Shown here one piece after another: positions 56,029 through 64,000 of a stretch of 64,000 nucleotides of DNA; position 1 is the stretch's first letter, and each line of letters starts with the position of its first letter. The DNA is taken from the NCBI GenBank assembly GCA_013359265.1, contig JABWCD010000007.1, positions 1 through 64,000 of the forward strand, in the 5' to 3' direction. The position numbers and the translations under genes were made by a program. Under the pieces are notes generated by a model, which saw nothing but the letters and a program-made list of their open reading frames with translations, searched no databases and had not been told where the DNA came from. The stretch comes from Candidatus Hydrogenedentota bacterium. Its GTDB lineage: Bacteria; Hydrogenedentota; Hydrogenedentia; Hydrogenedentales; SLHB01.

Positions 56029-57210
56029 CTACAACCCCGACTTGATCACCGCGTCGCAGATCGGTCCGCGGGAACGGTGGCCCTTCAGCACGAGGTGCGC
56101 GTAGTTCGGCAGGCCACGCATCATGCGGACGATCCAGTTCAGCGCGTTGTTGGATTCGTTCAGGTAGGGGTTGTCCACCTGTCGCGTGTCGCCCAGACAG
56201 ATGCACTTGACGTTTTCGCCCATGCGCGTGAGCAATGCGCGAATCTCCGTGCGCGAAAGGTTTTGCGTTTCGTCGATGATGACCACCGCGTCTTCGATCG
56301 TCATGCCGCGGATGAACGCAAGCGGCAGAATCTCGAACTTGGACGGATCGAACCGCGTCGGTCCTTCCTTCGGCGTGTCGAATATTTTGTTTGCCGGCCG
56401 CGAGGAGTGAAGTTTCGTGACGAGGCCGTACAGGTAGCGAATGTACGGCTCCATCTTGTCGTTCACGTCGCCGGGCAGGTAGCCCATCTTCGTGCCGATC
56501 TCGATGAGCGGCTTCAACACGTAGATTTTGTCGAAGCGCTTCTGCTCGAGCGTCATGTACAGCGCCGCGGCGAGCGCGAGAAACGTCTTGCCGTATCCCG
56601 CCTCGCTCTGCAGCGAAACCAGGTCGATGTGTTCGTGCAACAGCAATTCGAACGCGAGGTTTTGGTACACGTTGCGCGGGCGCACCTTCCATACTTCGTG
56701 TTCGTATTCGATCACGCGCGCGCCGTCCGCGCCGTGAAACATCGGGCGCCCCTCGTGCCACGAGAAGCAGTTCATCGACTTTTCTTCGTCGTCCGAAACG
56801 AACCCGGTGTACTGCTGCGATTCGGATTCGTACGGCTTCGACAGCTTGTATTCCTGGCTCTGCACGCCGCTGAATTCGGCCATGAGCTGCAGAATGCGAT
56901 CGTTCGTGACGAGAATCGGGTCGTCGAGCCCCGCGCTCTTGATCTCTTTCAGTATCTGCAAATCCACGCTCGGAATGAGCGGCGCCGATCCGTCGTCCTT
57001 GATGATGTGAACGACCTCGAGGTTCTCGCGAATCGAATCGATGGCTTTCGATACGAGGTGTTTGACGCGCGGTTCCTTCTTCAGCTTGTCCAGTTCGAGA
57101 ATGACGTGGAACGGGATGCCAACGGCGTTTTCCTTGCCGTTGCGCAGCACGCGAATGCAGTTCGGGTCTTCGAGCAACGCGTTCGTATCGAGAATGTAAC
57201 TCTTTTTCAT
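56029..57210 (-). CDS. PhoH family ATPase with N-terminal PIN domain
   Basis: A 393-residue protein (YlaK/PhoH2-like). A PIN domain at 1-120 begins SYILDTNALLEDP with the first catalytic Asp, then ILVTNDR. The PhoH ATPase follows with Walker A SEAGYGKT (202-209) and Walker B VVIIDETQN (Asp313-Glu314). Such PIN-PhoH proteins unwind and cut RNA. ATG 57210 follows GGGAG; an upstream start would add about 70 residues of low-quality sequence. Confidence 0.88.
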   Translation of the reverse strand: MKKSYILDTNALLEDPNCIRVLRNGKENAVGIPFHVILELDKLKKEPRVKHLVSKAIDSIRENLEVVHIIKDDGSAPLIPSVDLQILKEIKSAGLDDPILVTNDRILQLMAEFSGVQSQEYKLSKPYESESQQYTGFVSDDEEKSMNCFSWHEGRPMFHGADGARVIEYEHEVWKVRPRNVYQNLAFELLLHEHIDLVSLQSEAGYGKTFLALAAALYMTLEQKRFDKIYVLKPLIEIGTKMGYLPGDVNDKMEPYIRYLYGLVTKLHSSRPANKIFDTPKEGPTRFDPSKFEILPLAFIRGMTIEDAVVIIDETQNLSRTEIRALLTRMGENVKCICLGDTRQVDNPYLNESNNALNWIVRMMRGLPNYAHLVLKGHRSRGPICDAVIKSGL

Positions 57211-57317
57211 GGTACTGCTCCCGGAAGAGTCGCGATCGGAATTGGGGCACGATTGACTGGGGGGCGTACTGCTGGCGCCGCGGGGTTCCTCCTTACGGGG
57301 TTCAGCCTCAAACGAAA

Positions 57318-57343
57318 CGCGCGACGCCGGACGGCGTCGCGCG
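57318..57343 (-). terminator. strong GC hairpin upstream of PhoH
   Basis: CGCGCGACGCC/GGCGTCGCGCG with a GGAC loop. In the minus direction TTTCGTTT follows, so it may end transcripts coming from the TetR side before the PhoH gene. Confidence 0.5.
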
Positions 57344-57624
57344 CGATGCTCCGAATCATGGATCGATGCTTCGATCTCAGCGGAAAGGGTCAATGCTTCA
57401 CCAGGATTGGGTGCGGTCAAGCGAGTGTCTCCGAGCAGCCCGGGGGTGGCGGAGTGGCGCCCTGATGCCGATGCCGTTTCGGAATTGGGGCGGTATGACG
57501 CATCCGGTCTATGCGGCGAATCCTTCGACTCGTGGTTGGGGGCGTCGTCAACTTTGGCGGGTTACCGTCATGCGGTAGCCATGTCCACACAATACCACAA
57601 GTAGGAGCGATTGTCCATAGCCCA

Positions 57625-57638
57625 CACAATATATTGTG
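57625..57638. promoter_or_regulatory. 14-bp palindrome CACAATATATTGTG
   Basis: A perfect 14-base palindrome in an AT-rich spot of otherwise GC-rich DNA. A TTGACA box (minus strand, 57644-57649) lies six bases away, and a half-site CCACACAATA recurs at 57585. It is a good candidate operator, perhaps for the adjacent TetR protein or another regulator. Confidence 0.45.
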
Positions 57639-57658
57639 GGTAATGTCAATAAATTCCC

Positions 57659-58327
57659 TTAATCCACAAAATCCACCGTCGGATGGGGTGCAACGCGGTG
57701 TTTCGGCGCGGCCTCCGGCTTTGGTTGGCCCGGATGGATCGGCGCGGAACCGATGGCGGGACGCAGCAGCGCGAGCGCGCGCACCCGAGCCAGGTGATAC
57801 CCCTTTGCCCCGTCGCCGTCTATGGACGGCATTGGCGCGGCAAGCCGCAGCAGCAGACCCAGGAAAGCGGCGCCGTCGCCGATGGCGGTTTCGCACGACG
57901 GCACCAGCGAATCCAGCAGCTCGATGAGCGGCTTGAGGGCGGCTGCCGTGCGCCTGGCCGCACCGGAGTTCACCGCGGTAACGGACTCCCGGGCGATCAG
58001 CGCCGCGACGCCCGGCGACTCGATAAGGGCGTACCGCAGGAACACACTCACGAGGGCGTCCGTGCGCCGGGCGGCGGTGGTCACGCCCGAAAGTTCCCGG
58101 TTGATGCCGTCGCACATCCCGGAGACCCAGGCGTCCAGCACCGCCTTGTACAAGCCGTCCTTTCCGCCGAAGTGATAGGCGATGAGCGCGATGTTCACGC
58201 CGGCGCGATCGGCTACCGCGCGGGTCGAGGTCGCGTCAAAGCCCGCTGCGGAGAAGGCGTCGGTCGCGGCCCGGAGGAGTTTCCGGGCGGTACTCTGCTT
58301 AGCGGGCCGCATTTTTTTATTAATCAT
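57659..58327 (-). CDS. TetR/AcrR family transcriptional regulator
   Basis: A 222-residue regulator. The helix-turn-helix lies at about 11-58 (LLRAATDAFSAAGFDATSTRAVADRAGVNIALIAYHFGGKDGLY), and a CerR/DUF1956-like all-helical ligand domain with RYALIESPG follows. The tail is Pro-rich. ATG 58327 has no ribosome binding site; an ATG six codons in (MRPAKQS) is possible. It likely binds the palindrome at 58342-58357 and represses itself. It stands alone, so the regulated efflux genes are not adjacent. Confidence 0.85.
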   Translation of the reverse strand: MINKKMRPAKQSTARKLLRAATDAFSAAGFDATSTRAVADRAGVNIALIAYHFGGKDGLYKAVLDAWVSGMCDGINRELSGVTTAARRTDALVSVFLRYALIESPGVAALIARESVTAVNSGAARRTAAALKPLIELLDSLVPSCETAIGDGAAFLGLLLRLAAPMPSIDGDGAKGYHLARVRALALLRPAIGSAPIHPGQPKPEAAPKHRVAPHPTVDFVD

Positions 58328-58341
58328 TTAATCAATTTAAA

Positions 58342-58357
58342 TTGAACGATTGTTTAA
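58342..58357. promoter_or_regulatory. imperfect palindrome upstream of the TetR gene
   Basis: TTGAACGATTGTTTAA pairs six of eight positions with its complement and begins 15 bases before the TetR start, in AT-rich sequence. Position and shape fit a TetR autoregulatory operator. Confidence 0.45.
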
Positions 58358-58457
58358 TATAGATCGGCCGCGCGCCGATTGCAAGCACGAATTTTCGCGG
58401 CGCGGGTACATAGCATCGCGGTGAGCGATCTGGTGCGGTTTCGAAATGGCTTTGTAC

Positions 58458-58473
58458 GCAGGCTCGAGCCTGC
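58458..58473. repeat. 16-bp perfect palindrome GCAGGCTCGAGCCTGC
   Basis: A self-complementary REP-like site in the gap between the divergent-looking TetR gene and the prepilin-like gene. Followed by another CTGC. Function unknown. Confidence 0.5.
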
Positions 58474-58608
58474 CTGCTAGAGCGTTTGACGGTCGGCTGC
58501 AACGCGTGTGCTTGGGATTGAAGTCAGGCCTGGCGCGCGCACGGCGGACGGGCACCAATATTGATCGGAAAACTGCCAAGCGGGGGAGGCGCAACGTGCC
58601 GCTCCCGG

Positions 58609-59514
58609 TTACGGGACGTTCGGGTCGAAGACCCCACCGATGGTCGAAGCCCAGACGCGGCTGACCGGGACCTCGTCGGGGTATTTTACGAACTCCACGT
58701 GGCCGTCCATGTAGAGGACATTGGCGCCCGCGGGAACGTGGTTGTAATTCGCGGCGATGGGGGAGATGGCGTCGTGCATGATCCAGAGATCGCTCTGTGA
58801 TTTGGCGCTGGCGGCCGGATTGTTGATGTCGCTGATAAGGAACCGCTCGATGCCCTCGCGCAGGCGGAAGACCATTCGGCCGCCCCCGTTCCCGTGGCTC
58901 GGGGTCAGGGCGGGCACGTCATCGTCCGCGGGGCCCTCATGGCTCAACGCGAAAATGTTCTCGTTGAGGTAGTGCACGATTTCCATGAACTGTGCCGGGG
59001 CCGGGGTGTCGTCCGGCCGGTGGAAGTACTGGCCGAAGTCGCCCAGCGGGACCGTCGGGTCGGTGTCGCCGAGCTTGTCCAGGACCCAGCCCCAGTAGGC
59101 ATAGCTCGCATCCGCACGATGGGCGAGGCCGCCCTGATACTTCGGAATATGAATGATGAACGTCCCGTCCGCGCCGCGGAACAGGTCCACGCTGTCCTTC
59201 GGGTCGGACGGGCATATGAGGATGGCGGGGTCCGTCAGGTATTCGGGGTAAATCGACTCGATACGCGGCGCGGCGGCGAAGTCGTACTCGGACCCGCCCC
59301 TGAAAAACACCTGGAACGGCGGGTATTTGGCGCTCGGCGATTCGCCCGCATACAGCTTGAAGATGAGGCCGAGTTGCTTGAGGTTGTTCTGGCACGCGGA
59401 CCGCCGCGCCGCCTCCCGCGCCCGCGCCAGCGCCGGCAGCAGGATGGCCGCGAGAATCGAGATGATCGCGATTACAACCAACAACTCGACAAGCGTAAAA
59501 CCACGGGACTTCAC
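58609..59514 (-). CDS. prepilin-like protein (DUF1559 / pseudopilin type)
   Basis: A 301-residue protein with a type IV prepilin N-terminus: [28 protein letters not shown], where cleavage after Gly leaves Phe and Glu5. The helix runs on into [21 protein letters not shown], as in DUF1559 proteins abundant in Planctomycetes and relatives. The C-terminus holds [15 protein letters not shown], resembling the H-x9-DG end of that family. GTG 59514 follows AAGGAGGA. It may be a minor pseudopilin or surface protein. Confidence 0.87.
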   Translation of the reverse strand: MKSRGFTLVELLVVIAIISILAAILLPALARAREAARRSACQNNLKQLGLIFKLYAGESPSAKYPPFQVFFRGGSEYDFAAAPRIESIYPEYLTDPAILICPSDPKDSVDLFRGADGTFIIHIPKYQGGLAHRADASYAYWGWVLDKLGDTDPTVPLGDFGQYFHRPDDTPAPAQFMEIVHYLNENIFALSHEGPADDDVPALTPSHGNGGGRMVFRLREGIERFLISDINNPAASAKSQSDLWIMHDAISPIAANYNHVPAGANVLYMDGHVEFVKYPDEVPVSRVWASTIGGVFDPNVP

Positions 59515-59672
59515 GGGCGAGTCCTCCTTGCACCACAAGGAACTCAACTCAAGTGTACGCCGGGATCGCGGATCCGTCAACGCGTGGCACGGGCCCCGTA
59601 CATCGCGCCGTTTGGGCACGTGCACCGAACATCTCGTTAATCCCCGCATCCGGTAATTGGTAGTACCCCCAC

Positions 59673-60578
59673 TTATTGCCCGGTGAAGTAGTCTGAGTCT
59701 ATTCGCTTAATCTCATAACTTGCCACGGGGGCAACGCCTATGTTGTGGTCAATGAGCATCTCACTAAGCAATTCACCGTCGATCAGCACGATTTTCGTGT
59801 CAATCCGTGATGCGAACTCTCGGGCGTCCTTCGTGAAATCCGAAGTAGTTATGAAGATCCCTTTTCGCGCCCTCTGTCCCTGCAACGCACCTGCGAATTT
59901 TTGAATCTCGGGCCTTCCCACTGTGTTTACCCAACGCTTCGCCTGGATATAAATGATGTCCAAGCCGAGCCGGTCTTCTTTAATAATGCCATCAATACCT
60001 TCATCCCCGCTCTTGCCGATTGCTTGGCCTGCATCTTTTCGGCTACCGCCGTAACCCATCTTGACAAGCAATTCAACGACAAGGCGCTCGAATAATGTCG
60101 GTGGAATCTGCTTGACCTGTGTCAATAGTTCGGCGGCCAAATCGTTGCGCAAGTTTTGGTATGCGCTTTCAAGCGCTTCCTCTGGCGTACCAGAAGACTC
60201 CTCTTCTCCGGTGTCGTTTGAAGTGGACGGTTTCCTCAGGGCTTGAAACTCGCAAAACTCAGGAAACTGCTTCAAAAACTTTGTGTCAATACGAAGTGGG
60301 CTTTGTGCCAAGACATCGTCACCCCGTGACGTGAGTCGGAAGAAACCCCGACGCGTTGTCTCAAGTAAGCCTGCTTTCTTCATGTACGTGCGCGCCCAGC
60401 CGACGCGGTTGTCAAATATCGCCTGTTGTTCGCTTGGGAGTAGCTCCTTTCGCTCCGCGTCGGTGAGGTTGAATTCATCCGCAAGTGCCTCTATGGCGTC
60501 TCGAAGCGAATGTTCTGCTTTGTCACTGGCGAACCTCAGCAACGGAAACATGATGCTTTGGTAGTCTGGAATCGGCAT
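59673..60578 (-). CDS. mrr: Mrr-type restriction endonuclease
   Basis: A 301-residue type IV (modification-dependent) nuclease. An N-terminal winged-helix Mrr_N domain (about 1-110) is followed by an acidic linker and the PD-(D/E)xK catalytic domain (about 160-290): [16 protein letters not shown] (Glu169), GIDGII (Asp196) and YIQAKRW (Gln212, Lys214). It cuts methylated DNA in known cases. AAGGGG gives the ribosome binding site. No methylase is adjacent. It has its own AT-rich promoter. Confidence 0.9.
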   Translation of the reverse strand: MPIPDYQSIMFPLLRFASDKAEHSLRDAIEALADEFNLTDAERKELLPSEQQAIFDNRVGWARTYMKKAGLLETTRRGFFRLTSRGDDVLAQSPLRIDTKFLKQFPEFCEFQALRKPSTSNDTGEEESSGTPEEALESAYQNLRNDLAAELLTQVKQIPPTLFERLVVELLVKMGYGGSRKDAGQAIGKSGDEGIDGIIKEDRLGLDIIYIQAKRWVNTVGRPEIQKFAGALQGQRARKGIFITTSDFTKDAREFASRIDTKIVLIDGELLSEMLIDHNIGVAPVASYEIKRIDSDYFTGQ

Positions 60579-60639
60579 GTGCTAGTCCCCTTGGCGGCGT
60601 ATCTCGTGCTGCTGCTTCTGAGTCGCCGAAGCTGAGTGT

Positions 60640-60668
60640 TATATAATTCGATGGGCGATAGCAACGAA
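60640..60668 (-). promoter_or_regulatory. promoter for mrr
   Basis: TATATA (60640-60645) and TTCGTT (60663-60668) on the minus strand, 17 bases apart, about 60 bases before the start. The -10 is good and the -35 weak. Confidence 0.4.
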
Positions 60669-60681
60669 CCTGTCTTGCATT

Positions 60682-60873
60682 CCCACAAGCCCTCCTATAC
60701 CAGGGGTAGTCCGCGGCATAGTGCATGAGGCCCGCTCGAACGGGGTTGCGCTCGATATGCCGCACTGCCGCCCACACGTGCGATTTGTTCAGCGGGCACG
60801 AGTAGAAGCCGCCCTGCCACATGTGACCGGACTATTGCGTCGCTGCGTTGAACCGCATCGCATGCACGGTATG
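60682..60873 (-). pseudogene. REP-associated (Y1) transposase C-terminal remnant
   Basis: The frame reads HAMRFNAATQ, then TAG, then SGHMWQGGFYSCPL and HIERNPVRAGLMHYAADYPW, the C-terminal block of RAYT/IS200-like TnpA_REP proteins. The catalytic His-x-His and Tyr half is missing and an in-frame stop is present, so it is dead. It lies just upstream of mrr on the same strand. Confidence 0.72.
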
Positions 60874-61138
60874 CGTATCGCGGACGTTGCGCAACGGTAC
60901 AGCAACTCGACGCACTGCCGATCCAGATTTCAAAATCCCGTACCAGTGGCTGGTGAGTGCCACCATCGACTTCGGGCGCGTGACGAGGTCATAGTTGGCA
61001 ACTATGCCCAAGTCGTCGTCCGCGTGCGGGTGGGAGGACGAGGTGGCTGTTGCCTCGCGCTGCATTCGCCGTGCGCACACTGATAGGATACACGCGCGTT
61101 TTATGTGTAAGAGGTATGACGGGTAGGAGTGCAGCGGA

Positions 61139-61930
61139 ATGACGCGGCAGGAGTTCAAGAAGGTTTGTCGGGGGCGGCGGTTGTGTTGGGGGACGGTGTT
61201 GCTGGAGTACGTGACGCCGATGATGGTGCGGACGTGTGCGCGGGCGGGCTACGCGTGGTTGTGGATCGACAACGAGCACGCGCAGCATTCGTACGAAACC
61301 CTCTACGAGGCGATACGGACGGCGGAGGACGTGGGCATCGCGTCGATTGTGCGCGTGACGTCGGACGATTATGCGCGCATTGCGCAGATGTTGGACATGG
61401 CGCCGACGGGAATCATCGTGCCGCGCGTCGAGACGCCCGAGCAGGTGCGGCACATCGTCGATTGCGCGAAGTATCCGCCGGTGGGCAGGCGCGGATTTGG
61501 GATGCGCGCATCGTTGTTCGGCGCGCACAAGATGAACATGCGCGAGCGAGCGGCGGACCAGATGGAGACGCGGTTCCTGGCAGTGCAGTTGGAGAGCCCG
61601 CGCGCGGTCGAGAACATCGAGAAGATGATCGAGGTTGCGGAGGGCCAGCTCGACGGCATTTTTTACGGTCCCGCGGATTACCAGATGGTCATCGGCGCGC
61701 CGGACCAGCCGAACCACCCGGACGTGATTGCGGCGGCGCGGCGGATTTCAAGCGTGTCGGCAAAGCACAATCTCTCGAACGGGACGCCCGCGACGTCGGT
61801 CGAAACGGCGAAACACTGGATTGATATGGGGTTCAACCTTATCACCTACAAGAGCGATGATCAGTTTCTGGCCGATGCGGCATATGAAGGACGGGAGCAG
61901 TTGCGGGCGCTGGAGGTGGGAGGGAGGTAA
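61139..61930 (+). CDS. HpcH/HpaI aldolase family protein
   Basis: A 263-residue class II (metal-dependent) pyruvate aldolase fold. WLWIDNEHAQHS carries the Glu-His pair, SIVRV the Arg that binds pyruvate, GIIVPRVETPEQV the barrel core, QLESPRAVENI the metal Glu and GIFYGPADY the metal Asp. These enzymes cleave 4-hydroxy-2-oxoacids such as 2-keto-3-deoxy sugars or 2,4-dihydroxyhept-2-enedioate. A repeat element begins at the base after the stop codon. Confidence 0.88.
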   Translation: MTRQEFKKVCRGRRLCWGTVLLEYVTPMMVRTCARAGYAWLWIDNEHAQHSYETLYEAIRTAEDVGIASIVRVTSDDYARIAQMLDMAPTGIIVPRVETPEQVRHIVDCAKYPPVGRRGFGMRASLFGAHKMNMRERAADQMETRFLAVQLESPRAVENIEKMIEVAEGQLDGIFYGPADYQMVIGAPDQPNHPDVIAAARRISSVSAKHNLSNGTPATSVETAKHWIDMGFNLITYKSDDQFLADAAYEGREQLRALEVGGR

Positions 61931-62219
61931 TCTTGGATTTTGGATTTTGGATTTTGGATTGAACGCGGCCGGCGTCGTGTCGAAGGGCGAGCCGCTGCGA
62001 GCCGCTTCGTGTGCGCCGCGTCATGGGCGGACAAGCGTTCGTCCGGTCGAGGCGCCCCTGCGCCAACTGCCTCGTAGCGCCGCAAGTCGCTGCATTCGAA
62101 ACCGAACTGGAAAGGCCGGTTTGCCGGTCGGCGGTTACCCGCGCTGGCACCGGACTGCTGTCGCGCCGGACACCCGAGTGCCGGCATCCAATCTAAAATC
62201 CAAAATCCAAAATCCAAGA
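61931..62219. repeat. 289-bp element with 31-bp inverted heptamer-repeat ends
   Basis: Left end 61931-61961 and right end 62189-62219 are inverted repeats matching at 30 of 31 bases, built of the heptamer GGATTTT. The core is GC-rich with no gene. The shape suggests a MITE-like or heptamer-repeat (STRR-type) element. No target-site duplication is obvious. It starts right after the aldolase stop codon. Apart from this element, 61931-62273 has no feature that I can name. Confidence 0.6.
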
Positions 62220-62273
62220 CTTGCCAATCGCGCGGTTAATCGGCTCCGCGGCTTCATTCGCCGCCAACGCGGG

Positions 62274-64000
62274 TTGGCCGATTCGCCGTTGCGCCGCCAG
62301 CCCAAGAATCCGCTGCATCCCGATACGTCCGCCGCGCGCTCGACCGCATCCAATCCAAAATCCAAAATCCAAAATCCAAAATTCCCCATCTGTCTCGTCG
62401 TGTCGTTTGCCGTATCGGCGGCCTATTCCGCGTTTGCACAGACGTTGGTCGTTGAAACCGCGACGATGACCGCGGCGCGCGAGGCCGTGCGCGTCTACGT
62501 CCAGGAAATCAGTCTCGATACGGGCGCGCCGACACCCTTGGCGACGCAACTCCCCGGTGCGTCGCCGGCTTCGCCGCTCTTCGTAACGGGCGAAGGAATC
62601 GTAGTCGCCGCGACATCGCAATCGAATCGGCGGGGAGCAGACGCAATCGCGGGATGGTCGCCGTTACACGTTGCATTGGGCGACGATTCCTGGCGCGCGA
62701 TCGCGCGTGACGGCGCGATTCTCGCGGGCACGATCGCAGGCGTTAGCGCTTCCGGGGCGCGCGCGGTTGTGGTGAGCGCGCTGCGCGACGGACCGCTATC
62801 CGGTCATGGCCGCATCGACGCGTGGACGATTGCGTCGACACCGGTTGTTGCGCTTGCGGAACCGCCCGCGACGTGGCTCTTGCCCGGCACGCCGCACGCC
62901 GCGGTGACGCACCCCATTGCCGGGTGGGTCGCGGCGCTGTGCCGTATGCCGAACGGCGCAACGGTGCTGCACGTGCGCGACGCGGCGCGTGGCCGCGTAA
63001 TCCAGGAGCGCTTGCCGCTTGCGCAGCCGAACGAGCGTCTCGCTCCCGCGGCGCTGATGCTGGCGGAAGACGGCGCGACGCTCATCGCTGTGTTGAACGA
63101 CATTAACGCCGCGCCGGAATCGGACGAAGGCCGGTGTTGGGCGGCGGCGTTGGATGCACGTTCCTTTGCGCCGATAGGCGCGCGGGTGGAACTGCGCGGC
63201 ACTATCGACACGCCCGGAGCGGTCGTTTTCGGCGGTGGAGGCACGTGTTGGGTTGCGACGCGATCGCCGAGCGCGGGGTTTGCGTTTGCGTATGGGCTTG
63301 ATCGCACCGCGGACCAATTCGAGATCGCGGATCAACGGTCGTTCACCGGTCTGTCCCGCGCGCTCGTCCTTGCCGCTGCGGAGGATAGGGTCGCGATTGG
63401 CGTCGATCGCCGCGTCGAGATTTTGCCCGCGGGTTCGGAAGGCGCCGAGCCGCTCGAGTTTCGGACACCGATTACCGCGATGTGTTGGACCGATGACGCA
63501 CTCATCGTCGCGGAAGCGAACCGCGTTCATGCCATTGCGACGGACCATCGAAGGCTGTGGACCACGTCGCTGCAAACGGGACACGTTCTCGCGTTGAGCG
63601 CGCTCGATGCACCGTACGCGCAGGAACGGTTCACCGATATGGATGGAGACCGGATCGCGGATGCGATCGATCCCGAACCGACTGTGCCTTCGCCGCGGCT
63701 CGATGTGCCGCGCGAAATCGTGTTGCGCGAAGACACCGCCGGGGCCGAGGTGCGCGCCGTGCGCATCGCGTCGGATTTCGCGGAGCGTTCGGTATGGCGC
63801 GCGACAATCGATGCGAATGCCGCGCCGTGGCTGCGCGTGTTTCCGCGCCAGGGCCGTTCGCCGGGCTGGTTCATCGCCGGCGCGGACCCCTCGCAACTCC
63901 ACCGCGCAAACGGGGCGCATGCATTCATCGACATCTCGATGACGGGAACGATTGTCGGCACCGAAGCGTTCGGGTCGCCCCGCCGGATCGGCGTTCGCAT
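62274..64000 (+). CDS. secreted protein, 3' end outside window
   Basis: An open frame that runs to the window edge without a stop. From about 62385 it encodes a signal-like stretch (ICLVVSFAVSAAYSAFAQ), then a long beta-rich, Ala-rich mature region that I do not recognise, with FTDMDGDRIADAIDPEP (about 63636-63686), a calcium-binding thrombospondin-3-like loop. The start is unclear. GTG 62400 would cut off the front of the signal peptide, so translation should begin upstream; the nearest in-frame start is TTG 62274, which reads through the heptamer array (SNPKSKIQNPK). There is no good ribosome binding site for either. Confidence 0.6.
   Translation, partial: MADSPLRRQPKNPLHPDTSAARSTASNPKSKIQNPKFPICLVVSFAVSAAYSAFAQTLVVETATMTAAREAVRVYVQEISLDTGAPTPLATQLPGASPASPLFVTGEGIVVAATSQSNRRGADAIAGWSPLHVALGDDSWRAIARDGAILAGTIAGVSASGARAVVVSALRDGPLSGHGRIDAWTIASTPVVALAEPPATWLLPGTPHAAVTHPIAGWVAALCRMPNGATVLHVRDAARGRVIQERLPLAQPNERLAPAALMLAEDGATLIAVLNDINAAPESDEGRCWAAALDARSFAPIGARVELRGTIDTPGAVVFGGGGTCWVATRSPSAGFAFAYGLDRTADQFEIADQRSFTGLSRALVLAAAEDRVAIGVDRRVEILPAGSEGAEPLEFRTPITAMCWTDDALIVAEANRVHAIATDHRRLWTTSLQTGHVLALSALDAPYAQERFTDMDGDRIADAIDPEPTVPSPRLDVPREIVLREDTAGAEVRAVRIASDFAERSVWRATIDANAAPWLRVFPRQGRSPGWFIAGADPSQLHRANGAHAFIDISMTGTIVGTEAFGSPRRIGVR
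62351..62383. repeat. third heptamer-repeat array
   Basis: CAATCC followed by repeated AAAATCC units, in the orientation of the right end of the element above and preceded by the same CATC. The open frame of the last gene runs through it. Confidence 0.75.

Larger units (their letters stand above)
57211..57658. other. intergenic region with hairpin and palindromic operator-like site
   Basis: About 450 bases with no gene. It holds a perfect 11-bp hairpin (57318-57343), a 14-bp palindrome (57625-57638) next to a TTGACA box on the minus strand (57644-57649), and a 16-codon frame in the leader that I do not call. Confidence 0.5.
60579..61138. other. region with transposase remnant and Mrr promoter
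   Basis: No intact gene. It contains the mrr leader, an AT-rich promoter (60640-60668) and the C-terminal remnant of a REP-associated transposase (60682-60873). The rest to 61138 has no recognisable content. Confidence 0.6.

Noticed and set aside
57560-57612. 16-codon leader peptide frame downstream of the 14-bp palindrome
   Set aside because: No ribosome binding site and no attenuator-like codon run; too short to support.
57417-58115. 232-codon frame overlapping the TetR gene on the same strand
   Set aside because: Out of frame with the conserved TetR protein and of low-complexity Arg/Ala/Pro composition.

Overview
The window is a gene-dense, GC-rich bacterial chromosome segment. Genes start with ATG, GTG or TTG, many overlap by 1-14 bases, and secreted proteins carry Sec or lipoprotein-type signals. 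A bacterial-order V-type ATPase operon, a prepilin-like protein of the DUF1559 type, GxDLY-type SGNH hydrolase, GH63 and GMC enzymes, and many short tandem repeats between genes point to a lineage near the Planctomycetes/PVC-FCB area. Candidatus Hydrogenedentota is my best guess. This is inferred from gene content; there is no rRNA in the window. I found no tRNA, rRNA, CRISPR array, intact insertion sequence or prophage.

Layout. 1-3785: MFS exporter and transketolase. 3944-9107: a tight operon of PrsW protease, CDF metal transporter, ABC-2 type ATPase, glycerol-1-phosphate dehydrogenase and a SAM methyltransferase. 9237-10112: myo-inositol oxygenase with its own promoter. 10156-14358: FAD oxidoreductase and three glycosyltransferases. 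14416-16228: a secreted unknown and a lipoprotein SGNH hydrolase. 16898-20306: aquaporin-like channel, GMC oxidoreductase and exported double-VOC protein, all coupled. 20313-24312: GH63 glucosidase coupled to an AGE-type sugar epimerase, followed by an antitoxin/truncated-PIN remnant. 24948-31039: Agl23-like membrane protein, two paralogous secreted discoidin-like proteins, a NagB-like isomerase and a secreted repeat protein. 31205-35166: GlgC, a cyclase-family hydrolase, then DUF420, SCO1 and haem O synthase (cytochrome oxidase assembly). 35358-39238: GNAT, TPR, signal peptidase I, rhomboid and a membrane J-protein. 39455-48553: V-ATPase operon (G/H-I-K-E-C-F-A-B-D) ending in a PTS EIIA-type protein. 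48644-54198: nucleoside transporter coupled to ThiD, a phosphodiesterase and a penicillin acylase. 54301-60578: small membrane proteins, a VapB/frameshifted VapC pair, PhoH, a TetR regulator, a prepilin-like protein and an Mrr-type nuclease. 60682-64000: a transposase remnant, an HpcH/HpaI aldolase, a heptamer-repeat element and a truncated secreted protein.

How it fits together. The window mostly encodes carbohydrate handling (transketolase, MIOX, GH63, epimerase, GlgC, NagB-like, aldolase), surface glycan and secreted-protein work, membrane protein processing, and energy conversion. The most unusual content is the glycerol-1-phosphate dehydrogenase operon (possible archaeal-type lipid backbone), two toxin-antitoxin loci whose PIN toxins are both broken, two strong-RBS membrane microproteins of 22 and 39 residues, several repeat families (a 26-base GC palindrome, a 289-bp element with heptamer inverted ends, and 7-, 9- and 19-base minisatellites), and several promoters whose -10 box lies only 6-9 bases before the start codon.
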